The notes beneath the pieces were generated by a model, which was given only the letters and a program-made list of their open reading frames with translations, ran no database searches and was not told the DNA's origin. Below, one piece after another: positions 6,597 to 15,236 of a DNA stretch of 47,531 nt (position 1 is its first letter; each line of letters begins with the position of its first letter). Made by a program: the position numbers and the translations under genes. Origin of the DNA: an uncultured Verrucomicrobiota bacterium (GTDB lineage Bacteria > Verrucomicrobiota > Verrucomicrobiia > Limisphaerales > UBA1319); NCBI GenBank assembly GCA_903845125.1, contig CAIMWS010000508.1, positions 1 through 47,531 of the forward strand, given 5' to 3'.

Positions 6597-9053
6597 TTAT
6601 TGGCCCACCGGATTCCAGTATTTTCCGAACCGGGCGAAATCGTTGAAATCCACCTTGCCATTGCCATCCAGGTCGGAAACCTGCTGGGGTTGCTGCTTCA
6701 GCCATTGGCTGGACAGGATGGCCAGATCCTGAAGATTCTGGCTGCCATCCTGGTTGAAGTCGCCCGGCGACGGGGTGAAGAGGGAAATATTGTCCAGATA
6801 CACACCCAAAGTGGAGGTCCCCAGGTTGAACATTAAATAGGCATTGAAATCCGAGGTCTCCTTCATGGTGAACACGAAACGAAAGTGGGTTTTAACGGGC
6901 GTCAGGAAGATGCCGCCCAACAGGCTGTAATCCAAATACGGCGCGACCATCGAGGCCACTTTCGCCTCCATATAGCGCGGGCCCTGGGCCCAGGCGTCAA
7001 ACTCCAGCACATAATCCCAGCCCTGGATGATGGGCATGGGGCCTTGTTTCAGCTGAATGCTCGCGAGGCTATTGCCGCCTTTGGCGACCTCGACACAACT
7101 CACGCCGTTGGTGATCTGCCATTGCGCGCTTGCCCCCCCGGTCAAGGTCCAGCTCCAGTAGCTTCGCCCCTGGGACAAATCCCCATTTTTTACCATCGGC
7201 TCGCCGGTTTTAACCATGTTGACCAGGAGGCTTTCTTCATTGGAATAACCGCTCTCCACTCCCTGGGGATTCACGGCGGTTACCCGGAAATAATATTGCC
7301 TTCCGTTTTCCAGGTTGGTGAGGCGTTTCAACGTGGTGGTGGAAGTGGCCAGGAGGGTTTTTGGCTGGGGCGAAGGGCCAGCGTAGATCCGGTAATAGGC
7401 TACATTGGTATCCCCGAATTTGTTGAAGATAAGGGTGAGGTTGTCCAACTGCGGTTCGGCAATCAGGTAGGGCGCCTCCACCACTCCATTCCAGGGCAGG
7501 CGGCAGGCCCGGTAGGCGTCGGATCCGGGCGTCATGCTCAGCTCAAAGTGCCTGGCGCCAGCGGAATCCACTTCGATCACCTTGGGATATTTCGCCAGGA
7601 CAAAGTTGATCAAGGTATTCCCGTTGGGTAGACGCTGGGCGCTGCCCAGGTAGGAGGTGAACTTTTTGGGCGAATCCCGGAATTGCCAGGCGAGGGTGGC
7701 GGTGTGGTTGGTCCAGTTCAGCTCGTATTCGGCGGCGCGGGATTCGAGGGGGACGTGATAGTTCCCATTATCAAAAACCAGGTAATGCCCATGGCCCAAC
7801 GCGCTGATGTTGTGCTGGAAACTGATGCCGTTGAGCGGATCATTGACAAAGGTGAAGTCGCTGTGGGCGCCGCCGAGGCGCCAGATGATATCGCCATTGT
7901 CCCGGTTGATTTTGGTGACCTCGCTCAACTGCCGGCACGAAACCAGGAGGTTGCCATCTTCATCAATATCCAGGCCATTCATGTGGGGGAAATCCACATA
8001 ATCACGTTGATCGCCGAGTTGGTAATGGTCCCATGCGCGCCATTGAAAGATGAGCTCGCCTTTGGCGGTGAATCCCTGGATCACAGTTTCCGTCACGCTG
8101 GCCCAACCGCTCGCCCCGGAGACATGCAGGCTCAGATCGACGCTGTTGGCCCGGTTGCCCAGCATGAAATAGGATCCATCCGCCAGCACCTTGAGGTCGT
8201 GCCCGTCGGTTTGGTATCCGTTGCTGGTGGTATAAGTTTTGGTGTAGTGGAAATTCTGATCGCAGCTGGTAAAGCCCGAGCCGGGATCCGGATACCAGGT
8301 GAGCTGGCCGTTTTTCTGGATGGTCAAGCCCGACATTCGCCCGCGGCGGTACCAGAGGGGCAGGCCGCGGTTGTCCAGGATCATCGTGTAGGGTGGCACT
8401 CCCCCCAGGGCATTCTCCAGGAAAAGGCAGCCCGGCGACGGGTCCTCGTTGACGGAGATCGTCACTTTGGGAAAGTCGCTGGGCACGGACACCCCATTGG
8501 GCAAAGTGGCCGCGGTGAAGTTGGTGCTGCCCGTGCCCGAATTCGTCGTGCTGCCACTGGCGGTCAACCGCCCGCTGCCAGCCGGCGTTTGGGCATCCAG
8601 GCCGCCGGGTGTGGCGGACAGCATTCCGGGAAGCGGAGCTCCTGACATGGGGGCGGTGATCATGAACTGGTATTCAAAAGCACCCAGCGCGCCCAGCGTC
8701 CCAGCGGCCAGCCGGGGACTCAAGGTCACCGTGACGGATTCGCTTTGGCTGAAATTCGGCGGCATTTCGTAAATCACCGTCCGCCCATCGCTGGCCACGC
8801 GGGCGCTGCCGGAGTGGAGCCCACTACTCAGGCCGGCCACCGTGATGAAATCCGTGGCCAGGTTGGTGATCTCCGCCGGTGAGACGCTGGCGAAGCGCAG
8901 CAACACAAACCGGGTTTGGTCGGATACATAGGGGGCTCCCGGAACCGGGGATAGATACAGGTAACCCGCCTCACGGGCCGGGGAGAGGGAACCGGCAGCA
9001 GCGGTCCATGGCCCCAGCGCCGCAAACAGGATCAGACGCATCAATGACTTCAT
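6597..9053 (-). CDS. Arylsulfotransferase-like protein with CBM and dockerin
   Basis: This 818-residue protein has a signal peptide (1-20) and an N-terminal Ig-like part. An ASST-type propeller follows at about 190-520, an FN3-like domain at 525-612, a CBM4/9-like carbohydrate-binding domain at 618-760 and two dockerin repeats at 763-814. The repeats carry GDFNQDG and SDLDGNG calcium loops. The active-site pattern known from E. coli AssT (His252, His356, Asn358, Arg374, His436) has likely counterparts in His285, His357, Asn359, Arg374 and His414; this mapping is by eye. It would transfer sulfuryl groups between phenolic or glycan acceptors outside the cell. The start ATG at 9053 lies 14 bases after the preceding gene. 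The dockerin implies docking to a cohesin not encoded here. Confidence 0.7.
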   Translation of the reverse strand: MKSLMRLILFAALGPWTAAAGSLSPAREAGYLYLSPVPGAPYVSDQTRFVLLRFASVSPAEITNLATDFITVAGLSSGLHSGSARVASDGRTVIYEMPPNFSQSESVTVTLSPRLAAGTLGALGAFEYQFMITAPMSGAPLPGMLSATPGGLDAQTPAGSGRLTASGSTTNSGTGSTNFTAATLPNGVSVPSDFPKVTISVNEDPSPGCLFLENALGGVPPYTMILDNRGLPLWYRRGRMSGLTIQKNGQLTWYPDPGSGFTSCDQNFHYTKTYTTSNGYQTDGHDLKVLADGSYFMLGNRANSVDLSLHVSGASGWASVTETVIQGFTAKGELIFQWRAWDHYQLGDQRDYVDFPHMNGLDIDEDGNLLVSCRQLSEVTKINRDNGDIIWRLGGAHSDFTFVNDPLNGISFQHNISALGHGHYLVFDNGNYHVPLESRAAEYELNWTNHTATLAWQFRDSPKKFTSYLGSAQRLPNGNTLINFVLAKYPKVIEVDSAGARHFELSMTPGSDAYRACRLPWNGVVEAPYLIAEPQLDNLTLIFNKFGDTNVAYYRIYAGPSPQPKTLLATSTTTLKRLTNLENGRQYYFRVTAVNPQGVESGYSNEESLLVNMVKTGEPMVKNGDLSQGRSYWSWTLTGGASAQWQITNGVSCVEVAKGGNSLASIQLKQGPMPIIQGWDYVLEFDAWAQGPRYMEAKVASMVAPYLDYSLLGGIFLTPVKTHFRFVFTMKETSDFNAYLMFNLGTSTLGVYLDNISLFTPSPGDFNQDGSQNLQDLAILSSQWLKQQPQQVSDLDGNGKVDFNDFARFGKYWNPVGQ

Positions 9054-9067
9054 AAGCAGGGCCGCGG

Positions 9068-9829
9068 CTAGGGGCTGCAGATCCGGAAATATCGGCCCTG
9101 GCCGGCGCCCACAGCCTCGGTGTGCCGGCCGGCGGAGTTGCCGGTGTTGACCCAGGGCCCGTTGGGTGAGGAGGCCGCCTCCAAAAAGCCACCCGCAAAG
9201 GTGACGGTCCACCGGCCGTTGGTGAGGGTTACACCGGTTATTTCGGGCGGTTGCACCACCGCACTGGTGAAAACAGGGTCCAGGGTGGCGTCCGGATCGG
9301 CGGGGACAATTCCGCCGCGGAAGTGGTTGGCCCGGATGGATACCAAAGCCCGACTGGTGAGGCGCAGGGAGCACAAGGTGCCCTTCCGTGGGGGAATGGC
9401 GGCGACATCGTTCGGATCCCAAAGCCCTCCGAATTCCAGTGTCACACCGGTGGAGTTAAGGCCTGGCAGGGTGTAGCCCGGACTGTCCTCCGGCGCGGCC
9501 AAGGGGGAGTAGGCGCTGGCTTGCCAGTCGATGGTGGCCTTGGTAGCATCCCCGATCTGGCTGCGGAGTGAGGCTGGGAAAATCCCATATCCCTGGGCGG
9601 CCGCGGTGCACGGCCCCCGGAAATAATCACCGATGCCAACAATCCGGCCGTTGTCCACCGCAACGTCCAGGGCAAAAGCCCGGACCACTTCCCCGCCCAG
9701 GCATTCGTATCGGATCCAGGCCGTCGCATGAGACTCCTCGACAAAAATGTTTATGGCGGCCGTGTCCGCAGACACAAGCAGAGTATTTATTAAAGCAACA
9801 ACACCAATTTTCATCCCTATAAATACCAT
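9068..9829 (-). CDS. Exported protein of unknown function
   Basis: This 253-residue protein has a hydrophobic N-terminus (about 5-21) that reads as a signal peptide. The mature part is beta-rich. It ends in a segment beginning ITGVTLTNGRW followed by FLEAASSPNGPW, a tail seen on many Verrucomicrobia exported proteins. The middle part (about 45-170, with GDYFRG and WDPNDVAAIPP) resembles conserved planctomycete/verrucomicrobial exported proteins, but I cannot name the domain. ATG at 9829 is chosen because GGAG lies six bases before it. It heads the operon with the two arylsulfotransferase-like proteins. Its RBS lies in a hairpin stem (9833-9857). Confidence 0.6.
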   Translation of the reverse strand: MVFIGMKIGVVALINTLLVSADTAAINIFVEESHATAWIRYECLGGEVVRAFALDVAVDNGRIVGIGDYFRGPCTAAAQGYGIFPASLRSQIGDATKATIDWQASAYSPLAAPEDSPGYTLPGLNSTGVTLEFGGLWDPNDVAAIPPRKGTLCSLRLTSRALVSIRANHFRGGIVPADPDATLDPVFTSAVVQPPEITGVTLTNGRWTVTFAGGFLEAASSPNGPWVNTGNSAGRHTEAVGAGQGRYFRICSP

Positions 9830-9832
9830 AAT

Positions 9833-9857
9833 AATCTCCGCCTGTTAACCGGAGATT
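9833..9857 (-). promoter_or_regulatory. RBS-sequestering hairpin before the ASST operon
   Basis: AATCTCCG (9833-9840) and CGGAGATT (9850-9857) form a perfect 8-bp stem with a 9-base loop. On the minus strand the GGAG ribosome binding site of the gene starting at 9829 lies inside the stem (complement of 9836-9839). Folding would hide the site, so translation of the operon could depend on a melting factor, temperature or a trans-acting RNA or protein. The stem is seen; regulation is inferred. Confidence 0.5.
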
Positions 9858-10384
9858 CATGGCTATTAAAAAACACAGCATTTATCGTTCCAGATGCGAA
9901 TCCTCCCTCATTTTGAAGACGCTGGCAGAATCACCTTGGTTACAGGAAATACAGATAAAGCTGAATTCCTATGTAAAATAAGGCCCGTATCAGGCTGTTT
10001 TTTGGCGCCAACTTGGTGGTGGAGGGGCGGTCAGTGGCTTTTGCCATCAGGCCGAAATGCGTTACCGCGTGAACCGCACGCGCTTCATGGAGGGGGTCTG
10101 CTCCATACTGGCTGGGAATATTTGTGACGACGGTTTTTATGGCGGTTAAATAATCCGTCCGGCGCTTCCTGGAGGTTGATGATGATGGCGCAGGCCGGCT
10201 TGAGGTGGCGCGGGTGCACGCTGAGAACGCCGCGCCAGGGAATGGCATGGCAGCCTGGGTGAGGATTGTGCAACGACAATATTTCTTCGATTTTCGTGGA
10301 TTATTATTGTCGCTGTTCGGAAGATGGGCAGGATGAGGGTGCCCGGGGCCGCGAATTGGGTGCGGGGGGGACGACCATGGATTT
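9858..10384. other. Intergenic region between divergent genes
   Basis: This stretch of 527 bases is lower in GC than its surroundings. Short open frames exist on both strands, for example 9940-10248 on the minus strand, but none has a credible RBS or a recognisable product. It should hold the promoters of the leftward operon and of the rightward gene at 10385. An inverted repeat at 10274-10312 is noted separately. Confidence 0.5.
10274..10312. repeat. 8-bp inverted repeat in an AT-rich promoter region
   Basis: CGACAATA (10274-10281) and TATTGTCG (10305-10312) are perfect inverted copies with a 23-base AT-rich spacer. They lie 73 bases before the ATG at 10385. They could be an operator pair flanking a promoter or a stem in the leader RNA. 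Confidence 0.4.
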
Positions 10385-11530
10385 ATGAGCGAATATCAAT
10401 ACTACGAATTTCAGGCCATCGACCGCCGGTTGAGCGCAAAGGAAATGCAGGAACTGCGCGCCTGCTCAACGCGGGCACAAATCACCGCGTCGAGTTTCAT
10501 AAACGAATATTCCTTTGGCAGCTTCAAGGGTGATCAGGAGGCCTGGATGGAGCAATATTTTGACGCGTTCGTGTTCCTGGCCAATTGGGGCACGCACCGG
10601 TTCATGCTCCGCCTGCCTGCCGGGCTGATCCCGCTGCAAACTGCCCGGCAATACTGCCTTGGCCGGGCCGCGTCGGTGCGGGAAAAATCGGGCCATTTGA
10701 TTATTTCCTTCGTTTCGGATGAAGAGGCGGATGGGGGCAGGGTGGATGGGGGCGGCTGGCTCAATTCCCTGGCGCCGGTGCGCGAGGAAATCACCCGGGG
10801 CGACTGGCGGGCGCTCTATTTGGGCTGGCTGGCCGGCGTGCAGCAAAACCCGGTGGATCCAGGCACCCTGGAGCCCCCGGTGCCCGCCAACCTTGGGCAT
10901 TTGTCCCCGGCGCTTTCGCGCCTGGCGGATTTCCTGCGCATCAACCCGGATTTGCTCGCGGTGGCGGCCAAAAGCAGCCCCAGCGCACAGGCCACTCCGG
11001 GCGCCGCGGACGAAGACCTGGCGGGCTGGCTGGGCCAGCTTACGCCGGGCGAGAAAGACCAGATGCTCCTGGAGGTGATGCGCGACCGGATCGGGGCGGT
11101 GAGGATGGCGCTATGGTCCCGTTTCCACCGCGAGCGGCCCGCCCGCCCGGTGGGCGGGGAGGCACCCCGCCGGACGGTGAAAAACTTGCTTTCCGCCGCC
11201 GAATCCCAGGCGGCAAAACGCCAGCGCGAGGAGGCCCGCATAGCGGCCGCGGAGAGGGCCCGGCAGGCACGCGAAGCAGCCGCGGCACGGGAAAAGTATT
11301 TGAATTCGATCACCGGCCGGGAGGCTGAATTGTGGGCGCAGGTGGAACAATTGACCGCCACCCGGCTGGCCAAGAGCTACGATCTGGTGGTGCAGCATTT
11401 GCTCGATCTGCGCGACCTGGCCGGCCGCAAGGGCAGCCAGCCCGATTTCGCCGGGCGCCTGGCAAAATACCGCCAAGCCCATGCCCGCAAGTCGGGCATA
11501 CTCGACCGTTTGCAGGAAAAAGGATTGTAA
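10385..11530 (+). CDS. Conserved protein of unknown function with C-terminal coiled coil
   Basis: This 381-residue cytoplasmic protein starts MSEYQYYEFQAIDR and carries FLANWGTHRFMLRLP at about 65-79. I recall this N-terminal pattern from a conserved protein scattered over several phyla, without known function. A proline/alanine-rich linker around 190-205 precedes a charged helical region (about 255-345), rich in Ala, Arg and Glu, that should form a coiled coil. No catalytic motif is visible. A three-codon frame (ATG GAT TTA TGA) at 10377-10388 overlaps the start as ATGA, so coupled initiation is possible. The gene stands alone, with a hairpin directly after its stop. Confidence 0.75.
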   Translation: MSEYQYYEFQAIDRRLSAKEMQELRACSTRAQITASSFINEYSFGSFKGDQEAWMEQYFDAFVFLANWGTHRFMLRLPAGLIPLQTARQYCLGRAASVREKSGHLIISFVSDEEADGGRVDGGGWLNSLAPVREEITRGDWRALYLGWLAGVQQNPVDPGTLEPPVPANLGHLSPALSRLADFLRINPDLLAVAAKSSPSAQATPGAADEDLAGWLGQLTPGEKDQMLLEVMRDRIGAVRMALWSRFHRERPARPVGGEAPRRTVKNLLSAAESQAAKRQREEARIAAAERARQAREAAAAREKYLNSITGREAELWAQVEQLTATRLAKSYDLVVQHLLDLRDLAGRKGSQPDFAGRLAKYRQAHARKSGILDRLQEKGL

Positions 11531-11565
11531 GCCCCGGCCCGCAGCACCGGGCCTGGATCCGGGGC
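11531..11565 (+). terminator. Nested GC-rich hairpin after the 10385 gene
   Basis: GCCCCGG (11531-11537) pairs with CCGGGGC (11559-11565), and GGCCC (11536-11540) can alternatively pair with GGGCC (11549-11553). The structure starts at the base after the stop codon and lies between convergent genes. There is no T-tract, so termination may need Rho. Confidence 0.45.
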
Positions 11566-11634
11566 CAGGAACCTGCTGAATGGCCGCGAGCCGTTCCAGC
11601 GGATGGACGAGACGAAAGGTGGTGGTTCGCGGGG

Positions 11635-12528
11635 TTACGGCTTTTCGGTGGGCGCCGGTGGCGCCGGATAAAAGGAGCGCCAGATTTTCATCGAGCGGCC
11701 CAGGTAATCGCCGGCCTCGCCCGGAACTCCGTAACACATCAAGCCGACCGGCCCGGGGTATTTGATCTCCGCCAGCAGGGCGATCAGCTGGCGGTTGTCG
11801 AAATCCCCTTCGTCGAGGGGCCGGATCAGCCCGTTGGTCCAGTTTTGGGCGCCCTGGGTGGCGCCGTTGATCGTCACACAGAAGAGCTTGGCGGCATGCT
11901 GGCGCAGGAGCGGCCGCCAATCACGGGAGCCATCCACTTTCAACCAGTGGCAAAGGTTGAAATTAAATCCCACCCGTGGATGATCCACCTGGGTGATCAC
12001 CTCCACAATGAAGGGGAGGCTTTCGGTCCAGTTGCCCACGTGGTTATAGATCGAGAGGCGGACGCCGGCCTCGGCCGCGACATCCCCCAGCTCCCGGAGC
12101 GCCCGGATGGCCGGCTGAAGCCCCTGCGGATCCGCGGGTTTCAGCCCGCTGAGGAGCACCGAGACCGTCGCGTTGCGGCCCTTCAGCAGGCGAATGGCTG
12201 GCGGCAGCTGGGGGCTGTAAGCGGCGCCTTGGGCGGGGTTCACATTCACCGAAGTCCAAAACAGGAAAGGCTGGAGGCCGGCCTGGTCCAGCAGCTTGAG
12301 ATTAGCCTCAAGAGTCCCATCCAGAGCCAGCTCGAGGCCGATGCCATCGAAACCGAGGTCCTTCAGCAGCGCCGCCAGTTTGGGCAGCGGGCGGGGGGTG
12401 AGGCCCGGGACGCCGGTTTCCACACAGTAGGCGTAGAATTGCGGCGCGGATTTCGGGCGATCGGTTCCGGCTTGGATGGAAGCCAGGGCCGTGAGCAACG
12501 CAAGCGCGGCGAAGCGGTAGAATTTCAT
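11635..12528 (-). CDS. Exported xylose isomerase-like TIM-barrel protein
   Basis: This 297-residue protein has a signal peptide (1-20, ending ASIQA) and an AP-endonuclease-2/xylose-isomerase-like TIM barrel. Seen: LKDLGFDGIGLEL near 55-67, VRLSIYNHVGNW near 155-166 and FNFNLCHWLKVDG near 188-200, the metal-site region of this superfamily. Related exported Verrucomicrobia and Planctomycetes proteins are thought to be sugar epimerases or isomerases acting in the periplasm. The start at 12528 has AGGA nine bases upstream. It is monocistronic and convergent with the 10385 gene. The substrate cannot be told. It resembles the fold of EboE of the ebo cluster, but it carries a signal peptide and lies apart from the eboBC pair. 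Confidence 0.7.
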   Translation of the reverse strand: MKFYRFAALALLTALASIQAGTDRPKSAPQFYAYCVETGVPGLTPRPLPKLAALLKDLGFDGIGLELALDGTLEANLKLLDQAGLQPFLFWTSVNVNPAQGAAYSPQLPPAIRLLKGRNATVSVLLSGLKPADPQGLQPAIRALRELGDVAAEAGVRLSIYNHVGNWTESLPFIVEVITQVDHPRVGFNFNLCHWLKVDGSRDWRPLLRQHAAKLFCVTINGATQGAQNWTNGLIRPLDEGDFDNRQLIALLAEIKYPGPVGLMCYGVPGEAGDYLGRSMKIWRSFYPAPPAPTEKP

Positions 12529-12997
12529 GGGTTATTCCTGGATGATAAGGCGGTCAAAATCAAGCAATTTCGCAGTGAATCCCAGCGGTTTCCAGGTCCT
12601 GGGCTGCGGCGTGCTGGGGAGGTTTTTTTGGGGGCAAGGCCTTGGTAATTCGCCACGGGTCGATCGGTTTAAAACCTGCGGGGCTAACCGTTCCCGGCTC
12701 AAGGCAGGGACGCGGTTCAAGCCGGCCTTTACTCTAGTCCCGGCTTTTGAGCCAGGACCCGGCCGCGCCGCCGGATGCCTTTCCACGCGGCTTTGGTCAG
12801 CGGCCGAGGGAACTTTTTGGTTCGCTCAGACGACCGGTTTTCAGCGAGTTTAAGATTCGAAAAAAACCGGGCGGTTGTCAAAGGGTAGCGCCGGGATGGC
12901 GCCGGGATAGCGCCGGGCCTGGAAACTGGGGGATCCATCGGCGCGATGGCCGGACGCCGTGAGGTTGGGCATTGATTTTTTAGCCTGACACGGTAGG
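12529..12997. other. Intergenic region between divergent genes
   Basis: This stretch of 469 bases has no convincing gene. It contains a three-copy 11-bp repeat (12886-12918) and a candidate promoter reading into the HAD gene (12972-12999). The frames open here on both strands have no recognisable product. Confidence 0.5.
12886..12918. repeat. Three 11-bp tandem repeats
   Basis: Units TAGCGCCGGGA, TGGCGCCGGGA and TAGCGCCGGGC follow each other without gaps. Each unit contains the palindromic core GGCGCC or AGCGCC. They lie about 80 bases before the HAD gene. Confidence 0.7.
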
Positions 12998-12999
12998 AT
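12972..12999 (+). promoter_or_regulatory. Candidate promoter overlapping the HAD start
   Basis: TTGATT (12972-12977) and TAGGAT (12994-12999) are 16 bases apart. Transcription would begin near 13006, beside an in-frame GTG at 13007, which would make a leaderless mRNA. The boxes are imperfect. Confidence 0.3.
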
Positions 13000-13684
13000 G
13001 GGGACCGTGGTTCGACTCGTTTTGTTTGACATCGATGGAACGCTGATCCGCACCCACGGCGCGGGGGTGAAGGCTTTTGAGCGTACCCTGAGCGCCGAAT
13101 TCAACGCGCCGGAGGGCCTGGAGCAGGTGAAGTTTGCCGGCCGCACCGATCCCTCGATCATCCGCGAGCTGTTCGGAATCAACCGGATCGAGGCCAGCCC
13201 GGCCAATTTCAAGCGGTTTTACGAGGCCTACGTGTTTTGGCTGGATTACCTGTTATCCAAATCGAGCGGAGAAATCTGCGCCGGGGTGTGGCATTGGCTG
13301 CACAAGATCCCCGCGCTGCCCCAGCAGCCGATGGTGGGCCTGCTCACCGGGAACATCCGGCTGGGAGCGGAGATCAAGCTGCGCCATTTCCAGCTATGGG
13401 ATTGCTTCGTCATGGGCGCTTTTGGGGACGACCACGAGGACCGCGCCGAGCTGGCGCGCATCGCCCAGGAACGCGCCGGCACCATGCTGGGCCAGCCGCT
13501 GAGCGGCGACCAGATATTGGTGGTGGGGGATACGCCGCGGGATGTGGCGTGCGCCAAGGCCATCCAGGCGAAATCCCTGGCGGTGGCCACCGGCGGAGCG
13601 ACCCTCGAAGAGCTGAAGGCTTGCCAGCCAGATTGGACGGTGGCGACCTTGTCCGAGCTGGATGCGGCCACGGTCTGTGCCTGA
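12998..13684 (+). CDS. HAD-superfamily hydrolase
   Basis: This 228-residue cytoplasmic protein is a phosphatase of the haloacid dehalogenase superfamily, phosphoglycolate-phosphatase-like subgroup. Motif I is FDIDGT with nucleophile Asp11 and Asp13; motif II is LLTGN near residue 117; motif IV is VVGDTPRD near 178. The segment between motifs I and II is a helical cap of the C1 type. The annotated ATG at 12998 overlaps the TAGGAT box; an in-frame GTG at 13007 is an alternative start that would remove three residues. The small membrane protein follows after 48 bases. The substrate is unknown; small phosphorylated sugars or phosphoglycolate are usual in the family. Confidence 0.8.
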   Translation: MGTVVRLVLFDIDGTLIRTHGAGVKAFERTLSAEFNAPEGLEQVKFAGRTDPSIIRELFGINRIEASPANFKRFYEAYVFWLDYLLSKSSGEICAGVWHWLHKIPALPQQPMVGLLTGNIRLGAEIKLRHFQLWDCFVMGAFGDDHEDRAELARIAQERAGTMLGQPLSGDQILVVGDTPRDVACAKAIQAKSLAVATGGATLEELKACQPDWTVATLSELDAATVCA

Positions 13685-13732
13685 CGGCGTTGTGCTGCGC
13701 ACCCACGGGCCTTAAACCTTGGATTCCTTGCC

Positions 13733-14323
13733 ATGAGCTTCATTGACACCGCCAAACTTCCCCACGAGCTGCGGACGCTGGTGGAATCAGAAATGCAACC
13801 GGGCGAACGGATTGACTGGCTGGACCAGCCAATCCCCGGGCGGCTGGCGCGTTCCACCTGGCCGATCCTGCTTTTTGGCATTCCGTGGACGGCCTTTGCC
13901 CTGTTCTGGACGGCGGGGGCGGCCTGGGGTACTTCCAAGGCGGACGGCGGCCCGTGGATGCTCCATGTATTCCCGCTGTTCGGCCTGCCGTTCATCCTCA
14001 TCGGCTTGGGGATGCTGTCGAGCCCGTATTGGGTGCACCGCCAGGCGCGGCGAACCGCTTACGTGCTGACGGACCGGCGCGCGGTGGTTTTTTCGGCGGG
14101 CTGGCGCGGCAGCACCACGGTGCGCTCCTTCGACCCCACGCGGCTGGGGGATTTGCAGAGGAAACAAAATGCGGATGGCTCGGGGGATCTCATTTTCACC
14201 CAGGATCTGCGGCGCGACAGCGACGGGGACCGGCACACCACGAACGTGGGCTTCCTGGCCGTTCGCAATGTCAAGCAGGCGGAGGAGATGGTCCGGGCGC
14301 TGGCGCAGCGCGGCGCCCGTTAA
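13733..14323 (+). CDS. Small membrane protein with PH-like domain
   Basis: This 196-residue protein has two hydrophobic helices (about 43-65 and 78-98). A C-terminal beta-rich segment follows from TAYVLTDRRAVVF at about 107, typical of bacterial PH-like (DUF304/bPH) membrane proteins. The N-terminus contains GERIDWLDQP, also common in that group. These proteins sit in the cytoplasmic membrane with the PH-like part in the cytoplasm; their role is poorly defined. It lies 48 bases after the HAD gene in the same direction and convergent to the GH16 gene. Confidence 0.7.
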   Translation: MSFIDTAKLPHELRTLVESEMQPGERIDWLDQPIPGRLARSTWPILLFGIPWTAFALFWTAGAAWGTSKADGGPWMLHVFPLFGLPFILIGLGMLSSPYWVHRQARRTAYVLTDRRAVVFSAGWRGSTTVRSFDPTRLGDLQRKQNADGSGDLIFTQDLRRDSDGDRHTTNVGFLAVRNVKQAEEMVRALAQRGAR

Positions 14324-14386
14324 GGGTTGGGCGGCGCCGGGCTGGTTGGAGGGCGGCCGCCAGGGTCAGGCCCGACACCGGCCCAT

Positions 14387-15229
14387 TCACTTGGCCGCCG
14401 CGTCCTTTTGGTAGATCCGCACGTAATCGATGCAGTAGCGCTGCGGGAAGATCTGGTCATCAATCCCTTTCTGGCCGCCCCAGGCGCCGCCGATCGCGAG
14501 GTTCAGGATCAGGTATTGATCCTGGTCGAAGGGCCAGGCATCCGGGCCGGTGCCATCATTGCGGCAGGTGAAATACTTCTGGCTGTCGACAAAGCAGTCG
14601 ATGCGGTCCGGGAACCATTCGATGGCATAGACGTGGAAAGTCTCCGAGGCGTCCGGGATATTGGTTTTGGCGCCCCGGCCCGTTTTGAGCACGTGATTGT
14701 ATTTCCTGGTGTGGAGATTGGCGTGGATCACGCCCGGCTCATAACCGACAAATTCCATGATGTCGATCTCACCGCAGGCGGGCCAGCCGAGCTGCCGGTT
14801 GGCACCGAGCATCCAGATGGCCGGCCAGGTGCCCCGGCCGGCGGGCAGCTTGGCGCGGACTTCCACGCGCCCGAAAGTCCAGGCCGCTTTGCCGCGCGTG
14901 GTCAGGCTGGCGGAGGTGTAGTCGGCGAATTCACGGGTGCGACCGGGGCGTCCGCCGGCTTTGGCGGCCGGATCGAAAGCGGGGTTCTTCCATTTCTCCT
15001 TCCGCGCCTCGATGACCAGGCAGCCGTTTTCGACGCGGGCATTTTCAGTGCGGGCACGGGTGTAAAACTGCGCCTCGTTGTTCCGGATGAACCCGGATTC
15101 GTAATCCCATTTGGCCGGGTCGGGGAGGCCCGGTTTATCGAATTCATCGGACCAGACGAGTTTCCAGTCCCCCGCGTGGGAGTGGACCGAGCAGAACAAT
15201 GCCAGGGCGCAACCAAGAGCCAGTTTCAT
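14387..15229 (-). CDS. GH16 endo-beta-glucanase (laminarinase-like)
   Basis: This 280-residue protein has a signal peptide (1-19) and a single glycoside hydrolase family 16 domain. The catalytic signature GEIDIME lies at 153-159, with Glu154 as nucleophile and Glu159 as acid/base. WSDEF at 26-30 and the GTWPAIWMLG segment at 133-142 are further family marks. The size is that of a minimal GH16 enzyme without carbohydrate-binding modules. The likely action is retaining hydrolysis of beta-1,3 or mixed-linkage glucans (laminarin, lichenan) in the periplasm or outside; the exact glucan cannot be read. ATG at 15229 is chosen because MKLALG starts a good signal peptide. A promoter at 15237-15266 would make the mRNA nearly leaderless. 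Confidence 0.85.
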   Translation of the reverse strand: MKLALGCALALFCSVHSHAGDWKLVWSDEFDKPGLPDPAKWDYESGFIRNNEAQFYTRARTENARVENGCLVIEARKEKWKNPAFDPAAKAGGRPGRTREFADYTSASLTTRGKAAWTFGRVEVRAKLPAGRGTWPAIWMLGANRQLGWPACGEIDIMEFVGYEPGVIHANLHTRKYNHVLKTGRGAKTNIPDASETFHVYAIEWFPDRIDCFVDSQKYFTCRNDGTGPDAWPFDQDQYLILNLAIGGAWGGQKGIDDQIFPQRYCIDYVRIYQKDAAAK

Positions 15230-15236
15230 GTCCGCA

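Noticed and set aside
9940..10248. Minus-strand frame of 102 residues between divergent genes
   Set aside because: No RBS, no domain, and the best-looking peptide stretches are split over two frames; too weak even for a pseudogene call.
11332..12648. Open frame of 438 residues on the plus strand
   Set aside because: It runs antisense through the whole exported TIM-barrel gene and shows shadow-type composition.
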